DNA of 11,683 nt from Acetobacteraceae bacterium. GTDB lineage: Bacteria > Pseudomonadota > Alphaproteobacteria > Acetobacterales > Acetobacteraceae. The stretch covers positions 6,431 to 18,113 of the forward strand of contig DAICYU010000021.1 of the NCBI GenBank assembly GCA_027311485.1, in the 5' to 3' direction. Positions within the stretch are counted from its first letter, which is position 1. The number at the start of each line of letters is the position of its first letter. Below, in pieces: positions 1-6,741 of this stretch. Both the position numbers and the translations under genes were made by a program. The notes under the pieces are model-generated. The model was not told the DNA's origin. It did no database searches and saw nothing but the letters and a program-made list of their open reading frames with translations.

Positions 1-108
1 TTGACTTTGCCTCCCTGCTGCCTTCAAAGAAAATATTGCTGTGCTCCAGCAAGCTCATCCAAATGGAGTTGCTCAGACTGGCTCTGTGATTTGCAGTTGG
101 TGCCAATG
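1..108. other. Foreign or chimeric tail, CpG-free, lower GC
   Basis: This stretch is unlike everything after it. By hand count it holds 27 C and 25 G in 108 bases (about 48% GC). It contains no CpG dinucleotide, although about six would be expected from its base composition; the first CpG of the window is at 120-121. The DNA to its right is far richer in GC and full of CpG. The change coincides with the point where a solute-binding protein on the minus strand stops resembling its family: the conserved segment ending in residues DIQN finishes at about position 109, and an unrelated dozen residues and a stop (73-75) follow. CpG depletion with TG/CA-rich text is typical of vertebrate-type DNA, so an assembly or library chimera is the simplest reading. 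The end of an unrecognised inserted element is the alternative. No terminal inverted repeat or target duplication can be judged, because the left side is outside the window. Confidence 0.6.
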
Positions 109-417
109 GTTCTGGATGTCGGCCTGCTCGACCGCGATGGGCTGTCCCAGCAGCGTGCCGCCGAAATCCTGCACCGCCAGCTCTACCGCCACCTTGCCGC
201 CCGGCCCGCCGACATTGCGGTACGGGCCGGCCACGTCACTTAGCAGCCCGATGCGAATGGGGCGGGAGGAATCTTGCGCGCGCAGCAGGGCAGGGCGCGC
301 CAGCGGCGCCATGGCGCCCACCGCAAGCAATAAGCGCCGGCGGACGTGCCCAGCGCTGTCAGGCCTGTCGGGAAGGCAGTTCGACGATTCCTGTGCCGGC
401 CGCGGAGAGTTCGTCAT
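73..417 (-). CDS. ABC transporter solute-binding protein, Leu/Ile/Val type, truncated
   Basis: This is the N-terminal part of a periplasmic type I binding protein (Peripla_BP_6, branched-chain amino acid or aromatic-acid uptake class). It would capture a small organic acid in the periplasm for an ABC importer. The ATG at 415-417 follows an AGGAGG on the minus strand about 12 bases upstream and overlaps the end of the dehydratase by 59 bases. The leader has a long n-region, then RRRLLL and a hydrophobic stretch ending near LLRAQ: a Sec or possibly Tat signal peptide. The mature start IRIGLLSDVAGPYRNVGGPG and the later ADIQN are typical of the family. After ADIQN (position 109) the family sequence should continue with about 300 more residues. 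Instead foreign-looking sequence and a stop at 73-75 follow. As it stands the product cannot fold into a working two-lobe binder. Family assignment is firm. Whether the gene is truly broken depends on whether the left edge is real. Confidence 0.75.
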   Translation of the reverse strand: MTNSPRPAQESSNCLPDRPDSAGHVRRRLLLAVGAMAPLARPALLRAQDSSRPIRIGLLSDVAGPYRNVGGPGGKVAVELAVQDFGGTLLGQPIAVEQADIQNHWHQLQITEPV

Positions 418-1501
418 CCTGGTTGCGCGCCTCCTGCGCGATTTCCACCAGATGCCGCTCGGCATCGGTGAATTTGCGGACGACTTTGCCGGTGATGAAC
501 AGCGTGTCGCCTTCGGGATTATGCCGCCTGATCTGCGATGTCGCTCTGCGGAGAAATCCGTCGTCGCCCATCCAGTTGGTCAGGTGATGCGTCAGCCAGG
601 AACAGCGTTCCGGGCCGTAGTCATAGGCCCCGGGCGCGCCGACCATGTGGGCGAATTCCTCCTCCCAGTGCACGCGCTCGGGGCAGTCCGGGATGCCGAA
701 CCGGTTGGGAATGCCAAGCCCGGGATGCGCGTGAACCTGCTTCCAGGCCAGCTTGTTGGCACGGATGTACAACCCGCCCCAGCCCTGCGCATAGGCGATG
801 AAGCCGGTCACGGTCATCGGTCCCTTCACCATGACAGGCAGAGCTTCGTCCGGCTGCACATCCTCCCAATACCGCGGCGTGGCGCCGCGGATCGTTTCAT
901 CATGGTAATGCCGGTAGATCCGCGCCAGCTCTTCCTCACTGTAGCGATGCGTCCCCTTGGCGCGCACCTCGGTGTATTTCGTACCCTTCTCACGCGCGTC
1001 ATCGCGGTCGGTGCGGAAGCACCAACTGTCCGCCTCGGCCACCAGGTCGCCCTGCTGGTTGAAGAAGTTCACATGATAGATCTGCTGGATGGCGCGGCCG
1101 GCGAAGCGCGTCTGATGCTCCACCAGGTCCTTCAGCCAGGCCTCGGTGGAGATCGCATCGTTGCGCAACACCGGCTTGTGCCAGGTCCAGTCAGCACCGG
1201 CCCACATCGCATGTACGCCCGGCAAGCCGCCGACGTAGCCCGAAATGATGCGGCTGGTCGCGAACAGGAAGCTGGGCAGTGCGATGATGCCGCCATAGCG
1301 CGTGTTGGCGGCGTAATCGGGGTCACACCACAGCGGGTTGTCGTCGCCGATCCCGTGCGCATAGTGCCGGATGTTGTCGCGCGTCGCCTCGTGGCACCAC
1401 GGCTCCAGCGTGTCGTCGATCCTGATGCCGATCCGCCCGCGCAAGGCCGCCAGCGCCTCATCGGTGATCTTCGGGAAGTAGCGAGTCGTATCCGCTGTCA
1501 T
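359..1501 (-). CDS. MaoC-like / FAS1-type acyl-CoA dehydratase (double hotdog)
   Basis: This 380-residue protein belongs to the large family of acyl dehydratases with an N-terminal FAS1-like dehydratase (MaoC_dehydrat_N) domain and a C-terminal hotdog domain. Such proteins hydrate enoyl-CoA or dehydrate hydroxyacyl-CoA in the cytoplasm. The N-terminal hotdog shows YAHGIGDDNPLWCD at residues 47-60. The usual hydratase pattern has a His a few residues after the Asp, where this protein has Trp, so the N-domain may be structural. The C-terminal half carries the conserved block near residues 292-316 (AYDYGPERCSWL, then LTNWMGDDGFL). The start at 1501 is chosen over an upstream in-frame Met at 1624 because the upstream part lies inside the acyl-CoA synthetase gene; a GAAGGTGA stretch precedes it. 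It lies 16 bases downstream of the acyl-CoA synthetase stop, so the two are very likely cotranscribed. The exact substrate cannot be read from the sequence. Confidence 0.85.
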   Translation of the reverse strand: MTADTTRYFPKITDEALAALRGRIGIRIDDTLEPWCHEATRDNIRHYAHGIGDDNPLWCDPDYAANTRYGGIIALPSFLFATSRIISGYVGGLPGVHAMWAGADWTWHKPVLRNDAISTEAWLKDLVEHQTRFAGRAIQQIYHVNFFNQQGDLVAEADSWCFRTDRDDAREKGTKYTEVRAKGTHRYSEEELARIYRHYHDETIRGATPRYWEDVQPDEALPVMVKGPMTVTGFIAYAQGWGGLYIRANKLAWKQVHAHPGLGIPNRFGIPDCPERVHWEEEFAHMVGAPGAYDYGPERCSWLTHHLTNWMGDDGFLRRATSQIRRHNPEGDTLFITGKVVRKFTDAERHLVEIAQEARNQDDELSAAGTGIVELPSRQA

Positions 1502-1517
1502 GATTGCGGCTTCACCT

Positions 1518-3071
1518 TCAGGCCTGAGTGGTTGCTTCGCGGTCGCGCAGCGCCTTGCGGTTGACCTTGCCGGCCGGCGTCTTCGGCAGGTCCGGCACAA
1601 TCGCAACGATACGCGGATATTCATGCTGGCTCAGATGCGTCCGCACGAACGCCTGCACTTCGGCGATCAGCGCGGCGCTGGCCGGCTGGTCGGACACGAT
1701 GAACGCCTTCACCACCTGCCCGCGCGTGGCGTCTGGCACGCCGATCACCGCGGCTTCCTTCACCGCCGGATGCTTCAGCAACGTGTTCTCGACCTCCACT
1801 GCGCCGATCGTCCAGCCTGCCGAGATGATCACGTCATCCGCCCGGCCGCCGTGGTAGAAATACCCATCGCTGTCGGTCCATCCGCGATCCTTGGTCGGGA
1901 ACCATGCGCCGCTGCGCCAGACCTTGATCTCCCCGATCTGTTCCGGCGCGCAGCGTGTCCCGTCCGGCGCCTGAACCTCTACCTTCATGCCCGGCACCGG
2001 CTTGCCTAGCGATCCCGGCTTCACCACGAAGTCCGGTGCTCCGGGATAATTCACCAGGATCACGCCGACCTCGGTGGTGCCATACATGCTGCACAGCGTC
2101 GTCCCGAACGCCGCTTCGGCGAACGCGAGGCTCTCGGGATCGATCGGCTCCCCGGTGAAGGACATCTTGTCAAGTTTCACCTGAAACCGGTCTGCGGCCC
2201 CGCTGGTCCGCATCATGCGGTAATGCGTCGCCGCCGCCGACAGGTTGGTCGTGCCCGACTCGGCCAGCGCCCGCAGCAGCCGCGCGGGATCGAACTTGCC
2301 CGAGAACGTTCCGGTCCGCACACCCAGCGCAAGCGGGGCCAGCGTGCCGTGCCACAGCCCATGCCCCCATGCCGGGGAGGATGGGCAGAAGAACCGGTCC
2401 CCCGGCCTGATTCCCGTGCCGTACAGCGCCGCCACCAGCACCACGGCGATGGCCCGGTGCGTATGCTTCACCGCGGTGGGCAGATCGCGCGTGGTGCCGG
2501 ACGTGTATTGGTACATCGCCATGTCGTCGGCACGCGTCCGCACCGTGAACGTTGCCGGAAAGCGGTCGAGCGCGGCGTCCAGGCCCGCATCCGCCACCAC
2601 CAGCGGCACGCCGGCCGAACCGTCCAGATCCGCCGCCTTTTCCGCCGTGGTGAGCAGCAGGGCTGGCGTGCAATCGTCGATCCGCAGCCGCACGCCATCC
2701 GGACCGAACAGCGTGAACAGCGGCACGGCGACCGCCCCCAGCTTCATCGTGCCGAACAGCGCGGCATAGAACGCCAGCGACGGCTCCAGCATGATCGCCA
2801 CCCGGTCGCCCTTGCCGACGCCCCGTTCGGCCAGCCAATGCGCGAATTGCGCCGACCTTTCGGCGATGGTCTGGAACGTCAGTTGCTCGTCATGCCCGTC
2901 GGCGAAGGCCAGCCACACAGCCACCCGGGCCGGCTCGGCGGCGTGGCGGTCGATGCACTCATGCGCGATGTTCAGCGCGTCGCGGTCGCCATCCAGCAGG
3001 TCCCACAGGCGCCTCGGCTCAAACTGGCGCAGCGCATCGTCATAGCGTGTGTAGTCGGTCAACAGCGGCAT
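1518..3071 (-). CDS. AMP-dependent acyl-CoA synthetase / ligase
   Basis: This adenylate-forming enzyme (ANL superfamily) of 517 residues activates a carboxylic acid with ATP and joins it to CoA. Visible core motifs are the P-loop-like A3 at about 187-208 (YQYTSGTTR, then AVKHTH), A5 YGTTE at about 330-334, the hinge segment GYFYHGGRADDV at about 403-414, and the C-terminal PKTPAGKVNRKAL with the catalytic Lys near 502. In A3 the usual Gly after TSGTT is Arg and the following LPKG is LPTA; a later Lys (VKHTH) is kept. I believe this variant recurs in a subgroup of proteobacterial acyl or aryl-CoA synthetases, so it need not mean loss of activity. I prefer the ATG at 3071; a GTG at 3086 would add five residues. 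Neither has a good Shine-Dalgarno. It is the first gene of the minus-strand operon with the dehydratase and binding protein. The acid could be aromatic, alicyclic or medium-chain; this is not decidable here. Confidence 0.9.
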   Translation of the reverse strand: MPLLTDYTRYDDALRQFEPRRLWDLLDGDRDALNIAHECIDRHAAEPARVAVWLAFADGHDEQLTFQTIAERSAQFAHWLAERGVGKGDRVAIMLEPSLAFYAALFGTMKLGAVAVPLFTLFGPDGVRLRIDDCTPALLLTTAEKAADLDGSAGVPLVVADAGLDAALDRFPATFTVRTRADDMAMYQYTSGTTRDLPTAVKHTHRAIAVVLVAALYGTGIRPGDRFFCPSSPAWGHGLWHGTLAPLALGVRTGTFSGKFDPARLLRALAESGTTNLSAAATHYRMMRTSGAADRFQVKLDKMSFTGEPIDPESLAFAEAAFGTTLCSMYGTTEVGVILVNYPGAPDFVVKPGSLGKPVPGMKVEVQAPDGTRCAPEQIGEIKVWRSGAWFPTKDRGWTDSDGYFYHGGRADDVIISAGWTIGAVEVENTLLKHPAVKEAAVIGVPDATRGQVVKAFIVSDQPASAALIAEVQAFVRTHLSQHEYPRIVAIVPDLPKTPAGKVNRKALRDREATTQA

Positions 3072-3202
3072 GATGATGAAGCTCACGCCGGGTTCGCGGA
3101 CTTGTCAACGATTGGACCCGGCGATGCAGGCCTGACCCTTGCGCCCCATGCCGGTCCGTGAAAGCATTTCCGCTAACGCAGAACATACAAGGGAGAGAGA
3201 CA
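3072..3202. promoter_or_regulatory. Divergent intergenic region, probable promoters
   Basis: These 131 bases separate the minus-strand acyl-CoA synthetase operon from the plus-strand LLM gene, so both must be transcribed outward from here. On the minus strand a perfect TTGACA (bases 3108-3103) lies 31 bases before the ATG at 3071. No convincing -10 is visible at 16-18 bases spacing. If this is the -35 box, the transcript would begin almost at the ATG, which would fit the lack of a Shine-Dalgarno. An imperfect inverted repeat, GGACCCGGC at 3114-3122 against GCCGGTCC at 3150-3157, might be an operator. Only the divergent arrangement is firm. Confidence 0.3.
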
Positions 3203-4297
3203 ATGGACGTGGGTGCGATGATGGTTTTCGCCAGCTATGGCTGGGAAAATTGCGCCGATGGCCGCGTATGGGACGAAGAAATCCGCCTCGCGCGTCATGC
3301 CGCTGACCTCGGCTTCGACTGTCTCTGGTCGGCCGAACACCATTTCGCCGATTATTCGTTCGTTCCCGATAACATTCAGCTCATGAGCTACCTGACCGCG
3401 GCCTGCCCGAACATTGATGTCGGAACCGCCGCCGTCATCCTGCCGTGGCACGATCCCTTGCGTGTCGCCGAACAAGCATCCGTGCTCGACCTGCTGAGCA
3501 AGGGCCGGTTCCGCTTCGGCATGGGCCGGGGCCTCGCTCGGCGGGAATTCGCGGCCTTCCGCCTCAGCATGGATGAGTCACGCGGGCGCTTCGATGAAGC
3601 CGCGCCAATGATCATCAACGCGCTGAAAACCGGCTTCATGGAAGGCGACGGTCAATACTACAAGCAGCCGCGGATCGAGATCCGCCCGCGCCCGCAGCAT
3701 TCCTTCGATGGCCGCATCTATGCCGTCGCCTCCAGCGAAGATTCGGTCGTTTCTGCCGCGAAACTCGGCGCCCATATGGTGATGTTCGCCGACCGGCCGT
3801 GGGACATGCGCCTGCCGGTCATCGAGCACGGGCGCGACCTGCACCGCAAATTCCACGGCACCGAACCGCCGCACGTCATGCTGACCGAATTCTGCATCTG
3901 CGGCACTAACCTGGCGGAAACCGAGGAGGAGGCGCGCCAATACCAGGGCAAGTTCGTCGAAAGTAATTTCTATCATTACGAATTCCTCGGCGAGCACTTC
4001 AAGACCGTAAAGGGCTACGACGCCTACCAGCAGAAGGCCGAGATCGCCCGCAAAGGCGGCCTGGAGGGTGCGGTCAACGGCTTCATGCAGGCGGCGAGCT
4101 GGGGTACCCCCGACAGAATCCTGCGCGGCCTGGAAATGCGCCGGAAACTCCTCGGTGATTTTGAGCTGAACGTCGCCTTCCGCTTCGGCGGCACCCCGTA
4201 CGAGGTGTCCGAGCGTGGGTTGAAACTGTTCGCCAAGGAAGTGCTGCCGGTTCTCAAGTCCTGGGAACCCGCCGGCGCCGCCAAGGCCGCCGCGTAA
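3203..4297 (+). CDS. LLM class flavin-dependent oxidoreductase (luciferase-like monooxygenase)
   Basis: This 364-residue protein has the luciferase-like TIM-barrel fold, which uses reduced FMN (or F420 in some groups) to oxygenate or oxidise small molecules, usually with a separate flavin reductase supplying FMNH2. Family signatures are EHHF at 45-48, the segment PWHDPLRVAEQ (81-91) followed by LDLLSKGRFRFGMGRG (95-110), and GTPDRIL near 323. The ATG at 3203 is chosen because a strong AAGGGAGAGAG site lies just before it. A GTG at 3158 in the same frame would add 15 unconserved residues. The C-terminus ends in an Ala-rich tail. No flavin reductase is encoded nearby, so one must come from elsewhere in the genome. 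It is followed by a GC-rich hairpin and then another flavoprotein gene on the same strand. Its place in an oxygenase- and CoA-rich cluster suggests a catabolic monooxygenase; the substrate is unknown. Confidence 0.88.
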   Translation: MDVGAMMVFASYGWENCADGRVWDEEIRLARHAADLGFDCLWSAEHHFADYSFVPDNIQLMSYLTAACPNIDVGTAAVILPWHDPLRVAEQASVLDLLSKGRFRFGMGRGLARREFAAFRLSMDESRGRFDEAAPMIINALKTGFMEGDGQYYKQPRIEIRPRPQHSFDGRIYAVASSEDSVVSAAKLGAHMVMFADRPWDMRLPVIEHGRDLHRKFHGTEPPHVMLTEFCICGTNLAETEEEARQYQGKFVESNFYHYEFLGEHFKTVKGYDAYQQKAEIARKGGLEGAVNGFMQAASWGTPDRILRGLEMRRKLLGDFELNVAFRFGGTPYEVSERGLKLFAKEVLPVLKSWEPAGAAKAAA

Positions 4298-4306
4298 CCG
4301 TGATGG

Positions 4307-4332
4307 CCGGGTCGGCTCACCGCGCGACCCGG
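4307..4332 (+). terminator. GC-rich hairpin after LLM gene
   Basis: A perfect 8-bp inverted repeat, CCGGGTCG at 4307-4314 and CGACCCGG at 4325-4332, encloses a 10-base loop and starts 9 bases after the LLM stop codon. Two G-T wobble pairs could extend it outward. No T-run follows, so it is either a weak intrinsic terminator, a Rho-assisted end or a transcript-stabilising hairpin. The remaining 130 bases to the next start hold a TCTAAT (4419-4424) that could be a -10 element, but no good -35 box. Confidence 0.4.
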
Positions 4333-4462
4333 TTGGCCGTTCACGCAAGATAGCGGCAAGACCCGACTCCCCCGCCGGATCAAAGCCGCTTTGCTATAGG
4401 CGCGCGTCCCAGGCTTGCTCTAATCTCGGTGTCCTTTCGCAAGCCAGGGAACGTCCGCGGTC

Positions 4463-5719
4463 ATGACCATCCTTATTGCCGGCGGCGGCATCGCCGGACT
4501 CACGCTCGCCCTCAGCCTGCATCAGGTCGGCATCGACTGCCGCGTCTTTGAAACCGTCGCGCGGCCGCAGCCGCTTGGCGTCGGCATCAATATCCTGCCG
4601 CATGCGGTGCGGGAACTGACGGAACTCGGCCTGCGCCCGCAACTGGCCGCCACCGCCATCGAAACCGCCGAACTTGCCTATTACAGCGCCCGTGGCCAGC
4701 GCATCTGGTCCGAGCCGCGCGGGCTGGCCGCCGGTTACAACTGGCCGCAATTCTCGATCCATCGCGGTGAACTGCACCGCATCCTGCTGGAGGCCGTCAA
4801 CAACCGCCTCGGTGGCGACAGCATCATGACCAGCCATCATCTGGCCGGGTGGGCGGAAACCGCCACCGGCATCCGCGCCCATTTCACCAATCGCCAGACC
4901 GGCGCGCGGCAGCCGGACGCCGAGGGCGACCTGCTGGTTGGCGCCGATGGCATCCATTCCGCCGTGCGGCAGACATTCTACCCCAACGAAGGCCCACCGA
5001 TCTGGAACGGGGCCATCCTCTGGCGCGGCACCACCACCGGGCGGCCGTTCCTGACCGGGCGCAGCATGATCATGGCGGGGCACGAGTTTCAGAAATTCGT
5101 CGCCTACCCGATCTCCCGCCCCGCATTCGACCGCGGGGAGGCGGTGATCAACTGGATTGCCGAACGCAAGTTCCGTCCCGACCATGTCTGGCGGCGGGAG
5201 GATTGGAACCGACCCGGCAACCTGGACGATTTCCTGCCGTCCTTCGCCGGCTGGCGCTTCGACTGGCTGGACGTGCCCACCGTAATCCGCGACGCCGAGG
5301 GGTGCTTTGAGTTTCCGATGGTCGATCGCGATCCGCTGGACCGGTGGAGCTTCGGCCGCGTGACCCTGTTGGGCGACGCGGCGCATCCGATGTATCCGAT
5401 CGGCTCCAACGGTGCATCCCAGGGCATCCTGGATGCGCGCGTCCTGACGCGGGCGTTGCGGCGCCACGGCACGACCGAAGCGGCCTTGCTGGCGTATGAG
5501 GACGAACGCCGCCCGGCAACGGCCCGGATCGTGCTGGCCAACCGCGGCAACGGGCCGGAGCAGGTGATGCAGCTGGTCGAACAGCGCGCCCCCGGTGGTT
5601 ACGATCGTATCGAGGATGTGCTGACCGCCGAGGAACTGGCCGGCACCGCCGCGAACTACAAGCGCATTGCCGGCTTCGACAAGGATGCGCTGAACAGTAG
5701 CCCGCCCATCGTTTCGTAA
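4463..5719 (+). CDS. FAD-dependent monooxygenase, group A aromatic hydroxylase type
   Basis: This 418-residue flavoprotein monooxygenase belongs to the para-hydroxybenzoate hydroxylase superfamily and is closest in appearance to the PhzS-like or salicylate-hydroxylase-like branch. It would use NAD(P)H and O2 to hydroxylate an activated ring or a similar substrate. Three signatures are clear: the dinucleotide fold GGGIAG at 7-12 with Glu30 at the end of the second strand, the DG motif in LLVGADGIHSAVR at about 157-169, and the GD motif in TLLGDAAHPMYPIGSNGASQ at 301-320. No membrane or signal segment is seen. The start ATG at 4463 gives the fold right at the N-terminus; the preceding CAGGGA lies about 13 bases away, a weak site. 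It is downstream of the LLM gene on the same strand and converges with the next gene across only 43 bases. Family is firm; the substrate is unknown. Confidence 0.9.
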   Translation: MTILIAGGGIAGLTLALSLHQVGIDCRVFETVARPQPLGVGINILPHAVRELTELGLRPQLAATAIETAELAYYSARGQRIWSEPRGLAAGYNWPQFSIHRGELHRILLEAVNNRLGGDSIMTSHHLAGWAETATGIRAHFTNRQTGARQPDAEGDLLVGADGIHSAVRQTFYPNEGPPIWNGAILWRGTTTGRPFLTGRSMIMAGHEFQKFVAYPISRPAFDRGEAVINWIAERKFRPDHVWRREDWNRPGNLDDFLPSFAGWRFDWLDVPTVIRDAEGCFEFPMVDRDPLDRWSFGRVTLLGDAAHPMYPIGSNGASQGILDARVLTRALRRHGTTEAALLAYEDERRPATARIVLANRGNGPEQVMQLVEQRAPGGYDRIEDVLTAEELAGTAANYKRIAGFDKDALNSSPPIVS

Positions 5720-5762
5720 CAGACGGAAGCGGCATCGCCACCGCCGGGTCAGTCCACCTCCG

Positions 5763-6656
5763 TCACGTGTTGACGCCCCGGCTGCGCACCGCGACGCCCG
5801 TCCAGCCTTCCAGCACCTTGATCAGCGACGTGAAATCGTCGCGCCCCAGCCCCTGCTGCTCCCCGAAGCGCCAAAGCTGGCCGACCGTTTCGTGCACCCA
5901 CATCGGCACGCCCAGCGCCTCGGCCTCCTTCAGGCCCAGCACGACGTCCTTCACCATCGTCGTCAGGTTGGCGCCGTAGTCGAAGCTGCCGGTCAGCACC
6001 GCCTTGGGGATCTTGTCCTGCGTCGCGCTATTCCGCCCGGTGGACACGTTCAGCACGTTCACCATCTGCTCGGGGTCCAGCCCACCTTTCGCACCCAGCA
6101 CCAGCGCCTCGAACGCCGTCGCCATGTTGGCGGCGTTCACCAGGTTGTTCACCAGCTTCATCAACTGCGCCTGGCCTGGCTTGTCGCCGACCTCGAACAC
6201 GTTCTTGCCGATGCGTTCCAGCCACGGACGGATCGTGGCGCGGGCGTCGGGCGGCCCGGCGGTGATCACCGTCAGCGTGCCCGCGCGGGCGCCTTTCGGG
6301 CCGCCGCTGATCGGGCAGTCCACCAGCGTGATGCCGGCGGCCTCGACACTGTCGCGCACCCGCTCCAGCGCCGAACTGCCGATCGTTGACATCTCGACAT
6401 ACGTCCGCACCGTCCGGCCACGCGCCACATCCTTCGCCACGGATTCACTCACCGCACCGTTCGGCAGGCAGGCAAACACGATGGCCGCGGCGTCCGACAC
6501 CCCGGTCGGTGATTCATGCGGCTGCGCGCCATTGGCGACGAACGGCGCCATCGCCGTTTGGTTCGGATCGTAAACGTGCAGTACCGCGCCAGCCTGCTGC
6601 AGCCGCTCGGCGATCGCCGATCCCATCTGGCCAAGTCCCAGAAATCCAAGCTCCAT
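5763..6656 (-). CDS. NAD(P)-dependent oxidoreductase, 3-hydroxyisobutyrate dehydrogenase family
   Basis: This 297-residue beta-hydroxyacid dehydrogenase family member oxidises a beta-hydroxy acid to the semialdehyde or ketoacid, or does the reverse. The N-terminal Rossmann motif GFLGLGQMG is at 4-12. Asp30 at the end of the second strand (HVYDPN) suggests NAD rather than NADP. The substrate-binding segment VDCPISGGPKGARAG lies at 112-126. The catalytic Lys is Lys167, within QAQLMKLVNN, and a second conserved Lys is in TTMVKDVVLGL near 236. The length is normal. The ATG at 6656 has a strong GGGAGGGGAG just upstream; an in-frame Met at 7067 would run through the oppositely oriented SDR gene and is rejected. 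It is transcribed alone on the minus strand, divergent from the SDR gene with 85 bases between starts. In this cluster it probably oxidises a hydroxyacid pathway intermediate; true HIBDH of valine catabolism is possible but unlikely given the neighbours. Confidence 0.88.
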   Translation of the reverse strand: MELGFLGLGQMGSAIAERLQQAGAVLHVYDPNQTAMAPFVANGAQPHESPTGVSDAAAIVFACLPNGAVSESVAKDVARGRTVRTYVEMSTIGSSALERVRDSVEAAGITLVDCPISGGPKGARAGTLTVITAGPPDARATIRPWLERIGKNVFEVGDKPGQAQLMKLVNNLVNAANMATAFEALVLGAKGGLDPEQMVNVLNVSTGRNSATQDKIPKAVLTGSFDYGANLTTMVKDVVLGLKEAEALGVPMWVHETVGQLWRFGEQQGLGRDDFTSLIKVLEGWTGVAVRSRGVNT

Positions 6657-6741
6657 GACACTCCCCTCCCGGGGCCGGATGATGACACGGCCCACACCTT
6701 GTCGCATTCTGCCCAGGCTTTTGACCACAGGAGGAAATGCA
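6657..6741. promoter_or_regulatory. Short divergent promoter region
   Basis: Only 85 bases separate the start codons of the minus-strand HIBDH-family gene and the plus-strand SDR gene. The region holds strong ribosome-binding sites at both ends: GGGAGGGGAG read on the minus strand, and CAGGAGGAAA at 6728-6737 on the plus strand. Both promoters must overlap or lie back to back here, so joint regulation is plausible. I see no clear -35/-10 pair or palindromic operator. Confidence 0.35.

Noticed and set aside
1..108. Terminal part of an insertion sequence
   Set aside because: I could find no terminal inverted repeat, transposase fragment or target duplication, and the CpG-free composition fits foreign eukaryotic-type DNA better. 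It cannot be fully excluded without the sequence to the left.
41..1564. Open reading frame of 507 codons on the plus strand
   Set aside because: It is antisense to the dehydratase and binding-protein genes and has no family motif or ribosome-binding site. It is a GC-bias artefact.
2223..3161. Open reading frame of 312 codons on the plus strand
   Set aside because: It is antisense to the acyl-CoA synthetase. The Arg/Gln-rich, low-complexity product has no domain.
4394..5467. Open reading frame of 357 codons on the minus strand
   Set aside because: It is antisense to the FAD monooxygenase, whose three flavin motifs are all in the plus-strand frame.
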